Below are positions 53,842-61,418 of a stretch of 64,000 nt of DNA, in pieces; the first letter of the stretch is position 1, and each line of letters begins with the position of its first letter. Source of the DNA: Rufibacter glacialis (GTDB lineage: Bacteria; Bacteroidota; Bacteroidia; Cytophagales; Hymenobacteraceae). The DNA lies in assembly GCF_008271745.1 (NCBI RefSeq), contig NZ_VKKZ01000025.1:124001-188000 (forward strand), written 5' to 3'. Made by a program: the position numbers and the translations under genes. The notes beneath the pieces were generated by a model. It saw only the letters and a program-made list of their open reading frames with translations, made no database searches and was not told the DNA's origin.

Positions 53842-54816
53842 ATGTTGCCCAAGAAGAAAGAACACCCCAGAGAGAAAGCGGGCCTGCACCCCAGAAACCG
53901 GCACCGGGAGCGGTATGATTTCCAACAACTGATCAAAACGTACCCACCCTTGGGTTCCTTAGTCCGGCTGAACGAGTACCGGGACGCGTCTATTGACTTT
54001 TTCAACCCGGAGGCGGTGAAAACCCTGAACAAGGCCCTGCTGAAGCACTTTTACGGCATCCAGTACTGGGACATCCCGCCCAACTACCTATGCCCGCCTA
54101 TTCCCGGCAGGGCAGATTACCTCCATTACCTCGCCGACTTGCTGGCTTCCGGAAACCCCAAAGGCAAAGGCAACCAGGTCCCCAAGGGAGCCCGCATCAA
54201 ATGCCTGGACATTGGCGTGGGGGCGAATTGCGTTTACCCTATTATCGGGGTTAAGGAGTACGGCTGGTCGTTTGTAGGCGCAGACATTGACCCTGTCTCT
54301 ATTGCCTCGGCCCAAAAGATCATTGACCAGAACCCTACCTTGAAAGGACAGATTGAGTGCCGTTTACAGCCCAACCACCAGAACATCTTCCAGGGCATCA
54401 TCCAGCCAGGCGAACAGTTTGACCTGACGCTGTGCAACCCGCCTTTCCATGCCTCCCGCGCCGCGGCCCAGGCCGGCACCACCCGCAAAGTCCGGAACCT
54501 GACCCAGGGAAAGTCTACCAAGCCGGTGCTGAACTTCGGGGGGCAGTCCAATGAGCTATGGTGCGAAGGCGGGGAAGCCGCCTTCATTGCGAACATGATC
54601 CGGCAAAGCAAAGACTTTGCAGACTCCTGCTTGTGGTTTTCCACCTTGGTCTCTAAAAGCGAGCACCTGAAAAACACCTACAAAGCCCTGGAAAAAGCGC
54701 AAGCCGCAGAGGTCAAGACCATTCCCATGCACCAAGGGAACAAGAGTAGCCGCCTGGTTGCCTGGACTTTTCTGGACCCGGCCCAGCAAAACGACTGGCG
54801 AAGCAGCCGGTGGTAG
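53842..54816 (+). CDS. rlmF: 23S rRNA (adenine-1618-N6)-methyltransferase
   Basis: The 324-residue product matches RlmF (YbiN), which methylates the N6 of A1618 in 23S rRNA. LHPRNRHRERYDFQQL and DIPPNYLCPPIPGRADYLHY are the family's N-terminal blocks; LDIGVGANCVYPIIG is the SAM loop; CNPPFHAS is the catalytic NPPF motif; and NFGGQSNELWCEGGE follows. A TATCTTTG octamer at 53689-53696 could be the -7 element of its promoter, giving a leader of about 140 bases. Confidence 0.93.
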   Translation: MLPKKKEHPREKAGLHPRNRHRERYDFQQLIKTYPPLGSLVRLNEYRDASIDFFNPEAVKTLNKALLKHFYGIQYWDIPPNYLCPPIPGRADYLHYLADLLASGNPKGKGNQVPKGARIKCLDIGVGANCVYPIIGVKEYGWSFVGADIDPVSIASAQKIIDQNPTLKGQIECRLQPNHQNIFQGIIQPGEQFDLTLCNPPFHASRAAAQAGTTRKVRNLTQGKSTKPVLNFGGQSNELWCEGGEAAFIANMIRQSKDFADSCLWFSTLVSKSEHLKNTYKALEKAQAAEVKTIPMHQGNKSSRLVAWTFLDPAQQNDWRSSRW

Positions 54817-55032
54817 CAAGCCTTGCTCTTTCAAAGCTACTTTTCCAGAAACAGACCTAAAACACCTCTCCTGGTCTTCCTGCATTTATCTGGCTAGATC
54901 CCATTCTTATCGCTTCGTCCTTTTCTTTCCTAAGCCGCTCCTTCTCCAGGGAAACAGATTTCCTGTTACCTTAGGGTTCTCATACCGCCCATTACAGGAG
55001 CGGTTTTCTGTTCTACCCTTACCCAACGATTT

Positions 55033-55476
55033 ATGGCACAAGCACCCATTGTGGTCACCTGCACCTTACCCGCCTCCCCGGAAAAAGTCTGGCAAGCCCT
55101 CACTGACCGGGATCAAATGAAAGAATGGTACTTTGATCTGGCGGCCTTCAAACCAGAAGTAGGCTTTACTTTCCAGTTCACAGGAGGTACGGAAGAAAAC
55201 AGCTACCTCCACCTGTGCGAGGTCACCGAGGTAATCCCCCGGCAGAAACTGACCTACAGTTGGCGCTATGAAGGCTACCCCGGCATTACCTACGTCACCT
55301 TCGCCCTCTTGCCCGTGGAAGGAAAAACCCAGTTAACCCTTACCCACACCGGCCTGGAGACGTTCCCCCAAGACAACCCAGATTTCGCCGCGGAGAATTT
55401 TGTAGCGGGTTGGCAGGAGATCATTGGCCAGTTGTTGCCCGCCTATCTGGAAAAAGATCCTTCCCCTGCCTCCTGA
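55033..55476 (+). CDS. SRPBCC-domain protein (AHSA1-like)
   Basis: The 147-residue product is an START/AHSA1-like fold: VVTCTLPASPEKVWQALTDRDQMKEWYFD at the start (in parts), LTYSWRYEGYPGITYVTFAL in the middle, and GLETFPQDNPDFAAENFVAGW. Such proteins bind hydrophobic ligands in a helix-grip cavity; no enzymatic residues are evident. It is a lone gene. The sequence just upstream carries a copy of the dispersed intergenic repeat at about 54835-54862. Confidence 0.88.
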   Translation: MAQAPIVVTCTLPASPEKVWQALTDRDQMKEWYFDLAAFKPEVGFTFQFTGGTEENSYLHLCEVTEVIPRQKLTYSWRYEGYPGITYVTFALLPVEGKTQLTLTHTGLETFPQDNPDFAAENFVAGWQEIIGQLLPAYLEKDPSPAS

Positions 55477-55749
55477 GGTGGCACATTCGGTAGCCGCTTC
55501 TGTTTTTCCGGTACTTTTCTAAAAAAGCCTCTAAAACCGCTTACTTCCAGCTGCCCAATATTTCTTTTAGAAAAAAATGGGGCAGCTTTTTCATGGGCTT
55601 CAGGCACGCATGATTCCAAGCCTTGCCAGGGAGCCCTGGAGGTCAGCCTTCACCCACCAGGAAAGTGGATTTAAAATTTCAGCCTTAGTGCAATCCGTTT
55701 AAAAAAGCCCGTCGTAGGTCTTGCTTTCAACCTTTTAAACGATGACGGC

Positions 55750-57333
55750 ATGAAAAACAACCACCAATTTCTGTTATGGGCTTCCGGCCTGCTTTGCCTC
55801 TCCACCCTTTTCACTTCTTGTAGCCAAGATATCCTGGAGTCTGAAGACCAGCTTCCTTCCAGCCATATCACCCAAGAAGCAAAAGCGCCCGCTAACCTGA
55901 CTTTTTACGCCCTCACAGACAACAACCAATTGGTGGAATATTCCACAAACAAAATCGGGAAGGAAACAGATGTGGTCTCTATCACGGGCCTCAAAAGTGG
56001 CGAGAGGCTGCTGGCCATTGATTTCAGACCGGCTACGGGGCAGCTCTATGGGGTGAGCAACCAGAGCAACCTGTACGTCATCAACCAAAACACCGGGCGG
56101 GCCACGCAAGTAGGTACTGCTCCTTTCTCCCCAGCTTTAGAAGGTACCCAGGTGGGCTTTGACTTTAACCCTACCGTTGACCGCATCAGGCTGGTGACCA
56201 ATACCACGCAGAACCTGCGCCTGAACCCAGAAACTGGCGCCGTTGTGGCCATTGACGGCAACCTGAACCCCGGCAGCCCAGAGGTAGTGGCGGTTGCCTA
56301 TACCAACAGCATGGCCGGGGCCACTTCTACCGCCTTGTATGACATAGACGTGGCCACCGACAAGCTTTACCTCCAGAATCCGCCCAATGCCGGTACTTTG
56401 GTAGAAGTGGGCCGCTTAAACGTGCAGGCCGTTGGGGAAGGCGGGTTTGATATTTCCCCAGATAATTCGCTGGCCATTGCGGCTTTGTTTGGCCGGGGCG
56501 GGGGCACAGAAAACCAGAAAGAAGATTCACCCGGAAACAAATACCGTTTTTACCGCATTGACCTGGCTTCCGGCAAAGCAACTAACCTGGGCAAGACAGA
56601 CCGCACCATCATTGGGGTGGCCATCCCCACCAATCCGGTGGCCTATGGCGTAGACGCGGCGAACAACTTGCTGATCTTCAATCCTTATGCGGCGGGCACC
56701 ATCCTGACCAAGGCCATTACGGGCCTGCAACCCGGAGAAAGGGTGCTGGGCATTGATATGCGCCCGGCAACTTCCCAGCTGTATGCCTTGGGCAGCACCA
56801 ACCGCCTGTACACCGTGAACTTAGCCACCGGCGCGTTTACCGCGGTGGGCGGTCCGTTTACCCCGGCCCTGTCTGGGGAATTCTTCGGCTTTGACTTCAA
56901 CCCCACCGTTGACAGAATACGGGTAGTAAGCAATACCGGGCAAAACCTGCGTCTGAACCCCATCACCGGCCAAGTGGCCGCCGAAGATGGACCTTTAAAC
57001 CCGGGCAGCCCGCAGATAGATGCAAGCGCCTATACGAACAATTTTGCCGGGGCCACCTCTACCGCCCTGTATAATATTGATTTTGGAACGGATGCCTTGT
57101 ACCTGCAGAATCCACCCAATACAGGCACGCAGGTGCTGATTGGCCGTTTAGGGGTAATGACCGGCCCGAATAACGGATTTGATATTGGTGGTGTAAGCGG
57201 CAACGCCTTGGCTCTGCTTCAGGCGGGGAGTCAATCTGGAATTTACCAGATCAACCTGAGCACGGGCCAGGCAAGTCTGTTGTCTTCTTTATCCAGAACC
57301 CCCTTGAGTTTCGCCCTAGGCTTAGGCTTCTAA
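55750..57333 (+). CDS. DUF4394 lipoprotein with two tandem repeats
   Basis: The 527-residue product has a lipoprotein signal (LCLSTLFTSC). It contains two DUF4394 domains, about residues 50-275 and 297-525. Each has a core YALTDNNQLVEY-like strand, RPATGQLYG (first) or RPATSQLYA (second), FDFNPTVDRIRLVTNTTQNLRLN-type blocks, and GATSTALYDID. They are likely beta-propeller-like surface proteins of unknown function. The two copies are similar enough in DNA (about 56159-56350 versus 56890-57080) to suggest internal duplication. Confidence 0.9.
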   Translation: MKNNHQFLLWASGLLCLSTLFTSCSQDILESEDQLPSSHITQEAKAPANLTFYALTDNNQLVEYSTNKIGKETDVVSITGLKSGERLLAIDFRPATGQLYGVSNQSNLYVINQNTGRATQVGTAPFSPALEGTQVGFDFNPTVDRIRLVTNTTQNLRLNPETGAVVAIDGNLNPGSPEVVAVAYTNSMAGATSTALYDIDVATDKLYLQNPPNAGTLVEVGRLNVQAVGEGGFDISPDNSLAIAALFGRGGGTENQKEDSPGNKYRFYRIDLASGKATNLGKTDRTIIGVAIPTNPVAYGVDAANNLLIFNPYAAGTILTKAITGLQPGERVLGIDMRPATSQLYALGSTNRLYTVNLATGAFTAVGGPFTPALSGEFFGFDFNPTVDRIRVVSNTGQNLRLNPITGQVAAEDGPLNPGSPQIDASAYTNNFAGATSTALYNIDFGTDALYLQNPPNTGTQVLIGRLGVMTGPNNGFDIGGVSGNALALLQAGSQSGIYQINLSTGQASLLSSLSRTPLSFALGLGF

Positions 57334-57356
57334 GGGTCGTGCCCACCGTAGTTTTT

Positions 57357-57400
57357 GCAGGTCCTGCCATGCGTTCCCGTGGCAGGACCTGCTGCGTTTT
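57357..57400. terminator. terminator after the DUF4394 gene
   Basis: GCAGGTCCTGCCA (57357-57369) pairs perfectly with TGGCAGGACCTGC (57380-57392). It is flanked by TTTTT on the left and GCGTTTT on the right, so it may work in both directions. Confidence 0.82.
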
Positions 57401-57565
57401 AGGGGTTCTGAAAACAGGTCGTTTTCAGGAAAACAGGCCATAAAACCCAGATGAGAAGCCCTCTGAAAGGATAAGGTTCTAGAACACCTTTCCATTCCTG
57501 CGTATATTTGGGGCCTGCGGGTAGACCTTTTGCCTGTTAGCGCACCAAGCTCCCTTCTTGCCTTT

Positions 57566-58429
57566 ATGATCAACTACAACCCCAAAGACTGGTTCATCTT
57601 CATTTTCAGGTTCTCCAAATCAGATACGTTCAGGCGGTTACTGCCGCTGTTAGGGGCTGTGGGTCTCTATGCCGGACTGGTAGCCTACGTGGAATTGAAT
57701 TACCTAGCCAAGTCTGAGTATTATGACAGCATCAAAAATGTGGGGCTCATGCACAGTGTATTGGGGTTCGTGCTATCGTTGCTGCTGGTGTTTCGGACCA
57801 ATACGGCTTACGACCGGTGGTGGGAAGGCCGCAAAGTCTGGGGCAGCCTCACCAACAGCTCGCGCAACCTGGCCCTGAAACTGAGCGCTTGCGTCCCCGA
57901 CTCCCAGGACCGGCTCTTCTTCCAACAGATGATCCCGCAGTATGCCTACGCCCTCAAGAGCACCCTGCGCCACAACGAGGACTTCCAGCAGCTGGACCCG
58001 GTTCTGGACCTGGACCGTGAGGCCCATCTTCCTAACCAGATAGCCGCCGCCCTTTTCCAGCGGGTACATGCCTTGCATCAGGCCGGCAGTCTCACCATGG
58101 CCCAGTTCCTGGTGCTGGACCGGGAGATAAGCACTTTCACGGAAGTCACCGGCGCCGCCGAAAGGATCAAGAACACGCCCATTCCTTTCACCTACAGTGT
58201 ATTCATAAAGAAGTTCATCTTTTTCTACGTCATGACCCTCCCCTTCGGCTGGGTGTTCAGCATGGGGTATTTTGTGGTGCCGGTGGTCATGCTCATTCTG
58301 TACGCCATGGCCAGCCTGGAGCTTATTGCCGAGGAGATCGAGAACCCCTTCGGCACCGATGACAATGACCTGCCCCTGGACCAGATCTGCCAGAACATCA
58401 GAAAGCACGTGGGTGAACTCCTGGGTTAG
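57566..58429 (+). CDS. bestrophin-family ion channel
   Basis: The 287-residue membrane protein matches the bacterial bestrophin (RFP-TM, YneE) family. The start is INYNPKDWFIFIFRFSKSDTFRR. LGFVLSLLLVFRTNTAYDRWWEGRKVWGSLTNSSRNLA is the central block (quoted in part; NTAYDRWWEGRK is diagnostic). TLPFGWVFSMGYFVVP and EIENPFGTDDNDLPLD follow. Bacterial homologues form pentameric channels. The ATG at 57566 was preferred over an upstream start; a TATATTTG octamer (57503-57510) may be its -7 element. Confidence 0.92.
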   Translation: MINYNPKDWFIFIFRFSKSDTFRRLLPLLGAVGLYAGLVAYVELNYLAKSEYYDSIKNVGLMHSVLGFVLSLLLVFRTNTAYDRWWEGRKVWGSLTNSSRNLALKLSACVPDSQDRLFFQQMIPQYAYALKSTLRHNEDFQQLDPVLDLDREAHLPNQIAAALFQRVHALHQAGSLTMAQFLVLDREISTFTEVTGAAERIKNTPIPFTYSVFIKKFIFFYVMTLPFGWVFSMGYFVVPVVMLILYAMASLELIAEEIENPFGTDDNDLPLDQICQNIRKHVGELLG

Positions 58430-58461
58430 CCCGGTTTTTTTACAGGGTTCTCTTTAGGGCG

Positions 58462-58493
58462 AAGGGGCTGCCAGGCGTTTCCGGCCCCTTTTT
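58462..58493 (+). terminator. terminator of the bestrophin gene
   Basis: AAGGGGC (58462-58468) pairs with GCCCCTT (58484-58490), followed by TTT. It lies about 33 bases after the stop. Confidence 0.6.
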
Positions 58494-58571
58494 AAGAAAA
58501 AGCGGGTAGAAGGCAATGAAGAACCTCATAAGGCTACCCATTTCCTCCTAACCGCTTTGGCGCTGTTTGGC

Positions 58572-58976
58572 CTATAACGGCCCTGAATCTTTGTCTATGT
58601 TTCTGGTAAGGTACCGGGTGAGCAAGCTGCCTACGGCCCCTGAACCCGCGTATTTGGCCAGGTTATCCAGCAGGCCCACCTGCTCTTTGTCCAGCCATTT
58701 GTATTCTTCGGCGGCAATCAGGTGGAAACCCCGCACCGCAATGCAGACCGCAATGATGAACCCTGCCACAATGATGTTGCCCTGAATAGCCCAGTGGATG
58801 ATGGTACGGGCTCCCTGCTCGCGTTGGTGTTCCCGCTTGCGGCGGTCACTGGCAAACCATTCATCTTCTTCTTTGGCCTTCCGTAGCCCGGCCGTGGGTG
58901 GTGGCGAGGCCCTGATCGCGTCCAGGTCCAGGTGCGAGGAGGGACTGCTAGGCGGACTGGACTGCATGGGGGGCAT
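58572..58976 (-). CDS. small membrane protein paired with Panacea antitoxin (candidate toxin)
   Basis: The 134-residue product has a Pro/Ser-rich N-terminus, a charged helix (KAKEEDEWFASDRRKREHQRE), and one clear membrane segment (IIVAGFIIAVCIAVRGFHLI). A shorter hydrophobic stretch follows near YAGSGAVGSLL. The function is unknown. It starts inside the last 29 bases of the Panacea-domain gene, or 20 bases if the second ATG at 58967 is used, so the two are translationally coupled. Membrane proteins are known toxins in Panacea-type systems, which suggests a role as toxin. This is inference. Confidence 0.65.
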   Translation of the reverse strand: MPPMQSSPPSSPSSHLDLDAIRASPPPTAGLRKAKEEDEWFASDRRKREHQREQGARTIIHWAIQGNIIVAGFIIAVCIAVRGFHLIAAEEYKWLDKEQVGLLDNLAKYAGSGAVGSLLTRYLTRNIDKDSGPL

Positions 58977-59445
58977 TGACTAGCTTTTCATAGTACTCTT
59001 TGATCAGGTCATTGGGGATGATCACGTTATTGCTGTGCTTTCCTTGGCTGTCCCAGACCTTTTTCCAGGGAGTATGGTCTTGATGGGTCATGGCAGACAA
59101 GTCAATGCCGGAGAACTGGCCATACACTTCCCAGATTTTCTCCAGGAACGGCACCAACTCCGGATCTGTGAGGGTGACCGGTGCCAGTTCATTCGTATTG
59201 GAGGCAGTGGCCATTTGCCTTATCTCATCGCCCCCAAAATCCTTGAAACTGTAATACACCGAGGGCACCACCGGCCCGTATTTCCAGGCTTCTACCGGTT
59301 CACTCAACAGCGGCTGGCCCGATAAACCCAGGTACCACCCATGCGCAATGTAGACCAGTTTCACCAGTTTCATATTGGTCACGGGTTCACCGGTATCAAA
59401 AGACTTCTTGATGAAGAAGTTGGCAATTGCGAGAGGACTCTCCAT
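58948..59445 (-). CDS. Panacea (DUF4065/SocA-like) domain protein, candidate antitoxin
   Basis: The 165-residue product starts MESPLAIANFFIKKSFDTGEPVTNMKLVKLVYIAHGW (in parts) and continues WKYGPVVPSVYYSFKDFGGDEI. This is the Panacea/DUF4065 fold found in SocA, the adaptor antitoxin of Caulobacter, and in hyperpromiscuous PanA antitoxins. Such domains neutralise many unrelated toxins encoded next to them. The downstream gene overlaps its end and encodes a membrane protein. A TACTTTTA octamer at 59456-59463 on the minus strand may be part of its promoter. Confidence 0.85.
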   Translation of the reverse strand: MESPLAIANFFIKKSFDTGEPVTNMKLVKLVYIAHGWYLGLSGQPLLSEPVEAWKYGPVVPSVYYSFKDFGGDEIRQMATASNTNELAPVTLTDPELVPFLEKIWEVYGQFSGIDLSAMTHQDHTPWKKVWDSQGKHSNNVIIPNDLIKEYYEKLVNAPHAVQSA

Positions 59446-59644
59446 GAATGTAATTAAAAGTACTTCCTATAATGGTACGCCCCGGCAAAAAAGAAAGTTG
59501 GGCAGGAACCAGTACAAAAATAACACAAAGGGCTGGTTTAACCAACTCCTTTTCCATCATTAACCCCTCAAACACAAAGAGATACACCCGCCCTACCAAA
59601 ACCACGGGCCCTGCCTCTACCAGGAACAGGTGATGCCTTTACAC

Positions 59645-59681
59645 GCCAAAGCCTGAGAAACAAGGTCTCTCAGGCTTTGGC
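59645..59681. terminator. stem-loop after the GAF gene
   Basis: GCCAAAGCCTGAGA (59645-59658) pairs with TCTCAGGCTTTGGC (59668-59681). It lies about 67 bases past the GAF gene stop. The T-tract is weak on both strands. Confidence 0.5.
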
Positions 59682-59747
59682 TTTAGACCTGCCACAGGAT
59701 GGCGGCCAGAAGGGGAATAATGGATTGCGAAAGGGGGAAACTGGTGA

Positions 59748-60284
59748 TCAGGCCTGGGCTTGGGAGTAGAGGTGGCATTTCCAGAGCTCCAGTTCATCCA
59801 TGACCAACTGGCCCATGTATTCTAAGGTGATCTGGTCATCTGCTGAGAACTCTCTGGGTTCTTTGTCTACAATGCACACCGAACCCAACATAAAGCCGTC
59901 ATGGGTTTTCAGGGGAACCCCGGCGTAAAACCGAAGACCGAATTCGCCCGCCACCAAGGGATTGGCCAACAGGCAGGGTTCATTTAAGGCATCATTGAAA
60001 ACGGTGATTTCTTCCCGCATGATGGCCAGAGAGCAAATACTCTCCCCACGGCTGATTTCCTTCACTCCTTCCATGCCCACATTGCCCTTGAACCACACCC
60101 GGTCGGCGTCAACAAACGACACCAAGGCAATGGGCACTTTGAAAAGATGGGCCGCCAAGGCCGCTATGTGCCTAAAAGGCCCTTCGGTTTCTGAATCTAA
60201 AATCTTGTAATTATGAAGCTTTTTAACCCGGTCTTCCTCATTTCCGGGGATGATGTTTATCCCAAAGCTATTCTTTGAATTCAT
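59748..60284 (-). CDS. GAF domain-containing protein
   Basis: The 178-residue product is a single GAF domain (about 35-165): NEEDRVKKLHNYKILDSETE, FRHIAALAAHLFKVPIALVSFVD and ADRVWFKGNVGMEGVKEISR (in parts), then YAGVPLKTHDGFMLGSVCIVD. The combination ADRVWFKGxxG and SRGESICSLAI is typical of the Bacteroidota group that precedes a kinase in longer proteins; here no kinase is attached. It may bind a small ligand. Confidence 0.88.
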   Translation of the reverse strand: MNSKNSFGINIIPGNEEDRVKKLHNYKILDSETEGPFRHIAALAAHLFKVPIALVSFVDADRVWFKGNVGMEGVKEISRGESICSLAIMREEITVFNDALNEPCLLANPLVAGEFGLRFYAGVPLKTHDGFMLGSVCIVDKEPREFSADDQITLEYMGQLVMDELELWKCHLYSQAQA

Positions 60285-60650
60285 ACGCTACGCTCACTAT
60301 ACTTAAGCTACCTACTTAAGCAGATGTACACTATACGTACACGTTTTTCGCTAGTTAATGAAAAATATAACTAATTACCGGATTCTTTATAAAATACCAA
60401 ACTCTGCTGTTGTCCCGTCCCAGCGCCAGAAAAAGTGCTATTTTTGGGAAAATACTGATAAAACACTCGCAAGCAACCGTATAAATATCTGCTTTTGAAA
60501 CAGTTAAAAAGGAAATTCGCCCGGAAGGAAGCCACCTACATAATGAATCTACAAGTACGTTTTTAGGACGAAAGACAGGGCGGGCGCTGGCAGGAAGGGG
60601 AAAGCTTCTTGATTTAAGACTTCTTTTAATTTTATAGCCTGAAAAGGCTT
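60285..60650. other. intergenic region
   Basis: No gene or clear regulatory element is visible. It is AT-rich near the GAF start. Confidence 0.4.
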
Positions 60651-60702
60651 AGCCCTTTCCCGGAAAAGCGCTAAAAGAAAGCTACTATCCAGGAAAGGGC
60701 TA
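60651..60702 (-). terminator. stem-loop after the YceI gene
   Basis: AGCCCTTTCC (60651-60660) pairs with GGAAAGGGCT (60692-60701) around a long loop; a second small hairpin AGCCTgaaaAGGCT (60637-60650) follows on the minus strand. It lies just downstream of the YceI stop. Confidence 0.5.
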
Positions 60703-60712
60703 AGAAAGGAAG

Positions 60713-61249
60713 TTAATTCTGTTTCACCAGCTGGATCTCAGCTTGCAGCCTGATGTCATCGCTAACCACCACGCTACCGGCCTCGGTCACGGCGTTCCAT
60801 GTAAGGCCAAACTCTTTGCGGCTGATCTTGCCAGACACGGTGAAGCCGGCTTTGGTTTGCCCATAAGGGTCTACCACAATGCCCCCGAACTCCACGTCAA
60901 CCGTCACGGGCTTAGAAACGCCTTTGATGGTGAGCGTACCGTGCAGTTTGGCAGCATCACTGCCGGTTTGCTCATAGTTGGTTCCTTCAAACCTGATATC
61001 TTCATGGGTGTCTGAATCAAAGAAATCAGCGGACTTAAGGTGTGTGTCGCGCTGCTCATTGTTGGTGCTGATGGAATTCACATCAGCGGTGAACAGGATA
61101 CGGGTAGCCTTGGAGAAGTCTTCGTCCTCGGTCTCCACCTCTACGTGAAAGGTTTGGAAGTATCCGGTCACGGTGGTGATCATCAAGTGCTTTACTTTGA
61201 ACTGCACTTCTGAGTGCATGGGGTCAATGGACCATTTGGTAGTTGCCAT
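60713..61249 (-). CDS. YceI-family protein
   Basis: The 178-residue product is a YceI-like lipocalin fold: KWSIDPMHSEVQFKVKHLMITTVTGYF at the start (in parts), TDTHEDIRFEGTNYE-like block (SDTHEDIRFEG), GTLTIKGVSKPVTVDVEFGG and ISRKEFGLTWN. It binds polyisoprenoid-like lipids in characterised homologues. No signal peptide is present, so it is predicted to be cytoplasmic. The promoter upstream is strong. Confidence 0.92.
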   Translation of the reverse strand: MATTKWSIDPMHSEVQFKVKHLMITTVTGYFQTFHVEVETEDEDFSKATRILFTADVNSISTNNEQRDTHLKSADFFDSDTHEDIRFEGTNYEQTGSDAAKLHGTLTIKGVSKPVTVDVEFGGIVVDPYGQTKAGFTVSGKISRKEFGLTWNAVTEAGSVVVSDDIRLQAEIQLVKQN

Positions 61250-61335
61250 AGGTTTTTCGTTAATGGTAAAAAAGCGCCACTTTTTCAGGAGGTATACGCA
61301 GGGCTACCGGAGGGGTTAAGCCGCGATACTTACAT

Positions 61336-61366
61336 TAAATGTATCTACATATAGGCAAAAACCAAA
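61336..61366 (-). promoter_or_regulatory. promoter of the YceI gene
   Basis: On the minus strand TTTG (61363-61366) is followed after exactly 19 bases by TACATTTA (61336-61343, 7 of 8). It is the clearest vegetative promoter match next to that of the ilv operon. Confidence 0.65.
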
Positions 61367-61418
61367 CTCTTTCCGGGGTGTTTTTCCATTTTTGACGCAA
61401 AACCGGCCTGAAAAATAA

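Noticed and set aside
59456-59463. Promoter for the Panacea gene (TACTTTTA)
   Set aside because: The nearest TTTG is 23 bases upstream, outside the usual 19-21, so it is mentioned only with the gene.
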